Origin: Candidatus Omnitrophota bacterium
GTDB lineage: Bacteria; Omnitrophota; Gorgyraeia; Aquiviventales; Aquiviventaceae
Direction: 5' to 3'
Assembly: GCA_016180605.1 (NCBI GenBank)
Contig: JACPAW010000055.1
Coordinates: 1-6,467, forward strand
Length of the DNA: 6,467 bases
Shown here: positions 6,104-6,467 of the stretch, in pieces
Numbering within the stretch: the first letter of the stretch is position 1
Layout: every line of letters starts with the position of its first letter
Translations under genes and position numbers: made by a program
Notes under the pieces: generated by a model
What the model was told of the DNA's origin: nothing
The model's database searches: none
Seen by the model: the letters and a program-made list of their open reading frames with translations, nothing else

Positions 6104-6111
6104 GGAGTGCC
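6077..6111 (-). terminator. Intrinsic terminator of fbaB, inside the 3' end of the ATPase gene
   Basis: Read on the minus strand, GGCACTCC, loop TTAAAGT, then GGGGTGTC form an 8-pair stem (two G-U pairs), followed directly by TTTTTTATTTTTC. This is a classic intrinsic terminator placed 30 bp after the aldolase stop. The second half of the stem and the whole U-tract (6077-6096) lie within the last codons of the convergent ATPase gene, whose stop is 6101-6103. Read on the plus strand the stem has no U-run, so it should act in one direction only. Confidence 0.8.
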
Positions 6112-6140
6112 TGAAGAAAACAAACTGATCGTAGCGCGGC

Positions 6141-6467
6141 TTAAGCGACACTGACCTCAGGACAAAGGTAAACGTCTTGAATCGTATTCAGTAGTTGGAT
6201 TCCTTCACTCATCGGTCTCTGGAACGCTTTACGGCCGCTGATCAGCCCCATTCCTCCCGCGCGCTTGTTAATGACTGCCGTTACCGTTGCCTCCGCAATG
6301 TCATTCTTACCGGAAGCCCCTCCGGAATTGATCAGCCCCATTCTTCCTGCATAGCAGTTTAAGACCTGATACCGGCAAAGATCGATGGGATGATCGCTCG
6401 TAAGCTCACTATAGATGCGTTTATCGGTTTTCCCATAGCTGGACTCGACATTTAAGGCGGTGAATCC
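6141..6467 (-). CDS. fbaB: Class I fructose-bisphosphate aldolase, C-terminal part (5' end outside window)
   Basis: The last 108 residues of a DhnA/FbaB-type class I (Schiff-base) aldolase, which cleaves fructose-1,6-bisphosphate to glyceraldehyde-3-phosphate and DHAP in glycolysis and gluconeogenesis. The frame is open to the window edge with no stop; the ATG at 6341 is internal. Order of blocks: GFTALNVESSYGKTDKRIYS, ELTSDHPIDLCRYQVLNCYAGR, MGLINSGGASGKNDIAEATV, TAVINKRAGGMGLISGRKAF, QRPMSEGIQLLNTIQDVYL, ending CPEVSVA. This matches the end of E. coli FbaB closely, including LINSGG and RKAF, which belong to the phosphate-binding end of the TIM barrel. The catalytic lysine lies upstream, outside the window. 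The full protein is usually about 350 residues. The gene converges on the ATPase with 37 bp between stop codons and has its own terminator. Confidence 0.95.
   Translation of the reverse strand, partial: GFTALNVESSYGKTDKRIYSELTSDHPIDLCRYQVLNCYAGRMGLINSGGASGKNDIAEATVTAVINKRAGGMGLISGRKAFQRPMSEGIQLLNTIQDVYLCPEVSVA

Noticed and set aside
6141..6341. Small 66-residue minus-strand gene starting at ATG 6341
   Set aside because: The frame stays open to 6467 with clear FbaB homology upstream, so that ATG is an internal methionine.

Overview
The window looks like a piece of a moderate-GC Gram-negative bacterial chromosome. No protein here fixes the phylum. The gene set (TreT-type trehalose synthase with a DUF5752 partner, a HemD of the clade ending in HPKxG, a class I FbaB aldolase) and the hairpin-rich intergenic repeats suggest an environmental lineage such as Verrucomicrobiota, Nitrospirota, Acidobacteriota or NC10. 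That is an impression from memory, not a result.

Region 1 (1-2162, + strand) is a tight co-directional cluster. It holds the 3' end of a membrane protein resembling the TM-helix part of MscS-like channels, then a DUF5752-type gene, then a TreT-type trehalose glycosyltransferase. Spacing is 18 bp and then a 14 bp overlap, so this was probably one operon linking membrane tension or osmotic response to trehalose. Both soluble genes are broken. Each changes reading frame at a point where conserved sequence is also missing (about 40 residues in DUF5752, about 17 in TreT), so each looks like a small internal deletion, not a one-base slip.

Region 2 (2163-2347) is non-coding and holds an imperfect 30 bp hairpin built from GGGACRTGGGAC-type units. 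Region 3 (2348-3187) is an intact hemD. Region 4 (about 3177-3579) is a 403 bp element bounded by a perfect 19 bp inverted repeat and filled with nested hairpins. Its left end contains the hemD stop codon and its right end contains the best ATG for the next gene. It resembles a non-autonomous (MITE-like) insertion or a composite of intergenic repeats.

Region 5 (3566-6103) is a complete P-type cation ATPase of the Ca2+/PII-like type with all catalytic motifs. It converges on the C-terminal part of a class I fructose-bisphosphate aldolase (fbaB, - strand, running off the right edge). The aldolase has a good intrinsic terminator that lies partly inside the 3' end of the ATPase coding sequence.

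I found no phage, CRISPR, tRNA or rRNA feature. The most unusual points are the inverted-repeat element that supplies a stop codon and a start codon to its neighbours, and the paired internal deletions in the trehalose operon.
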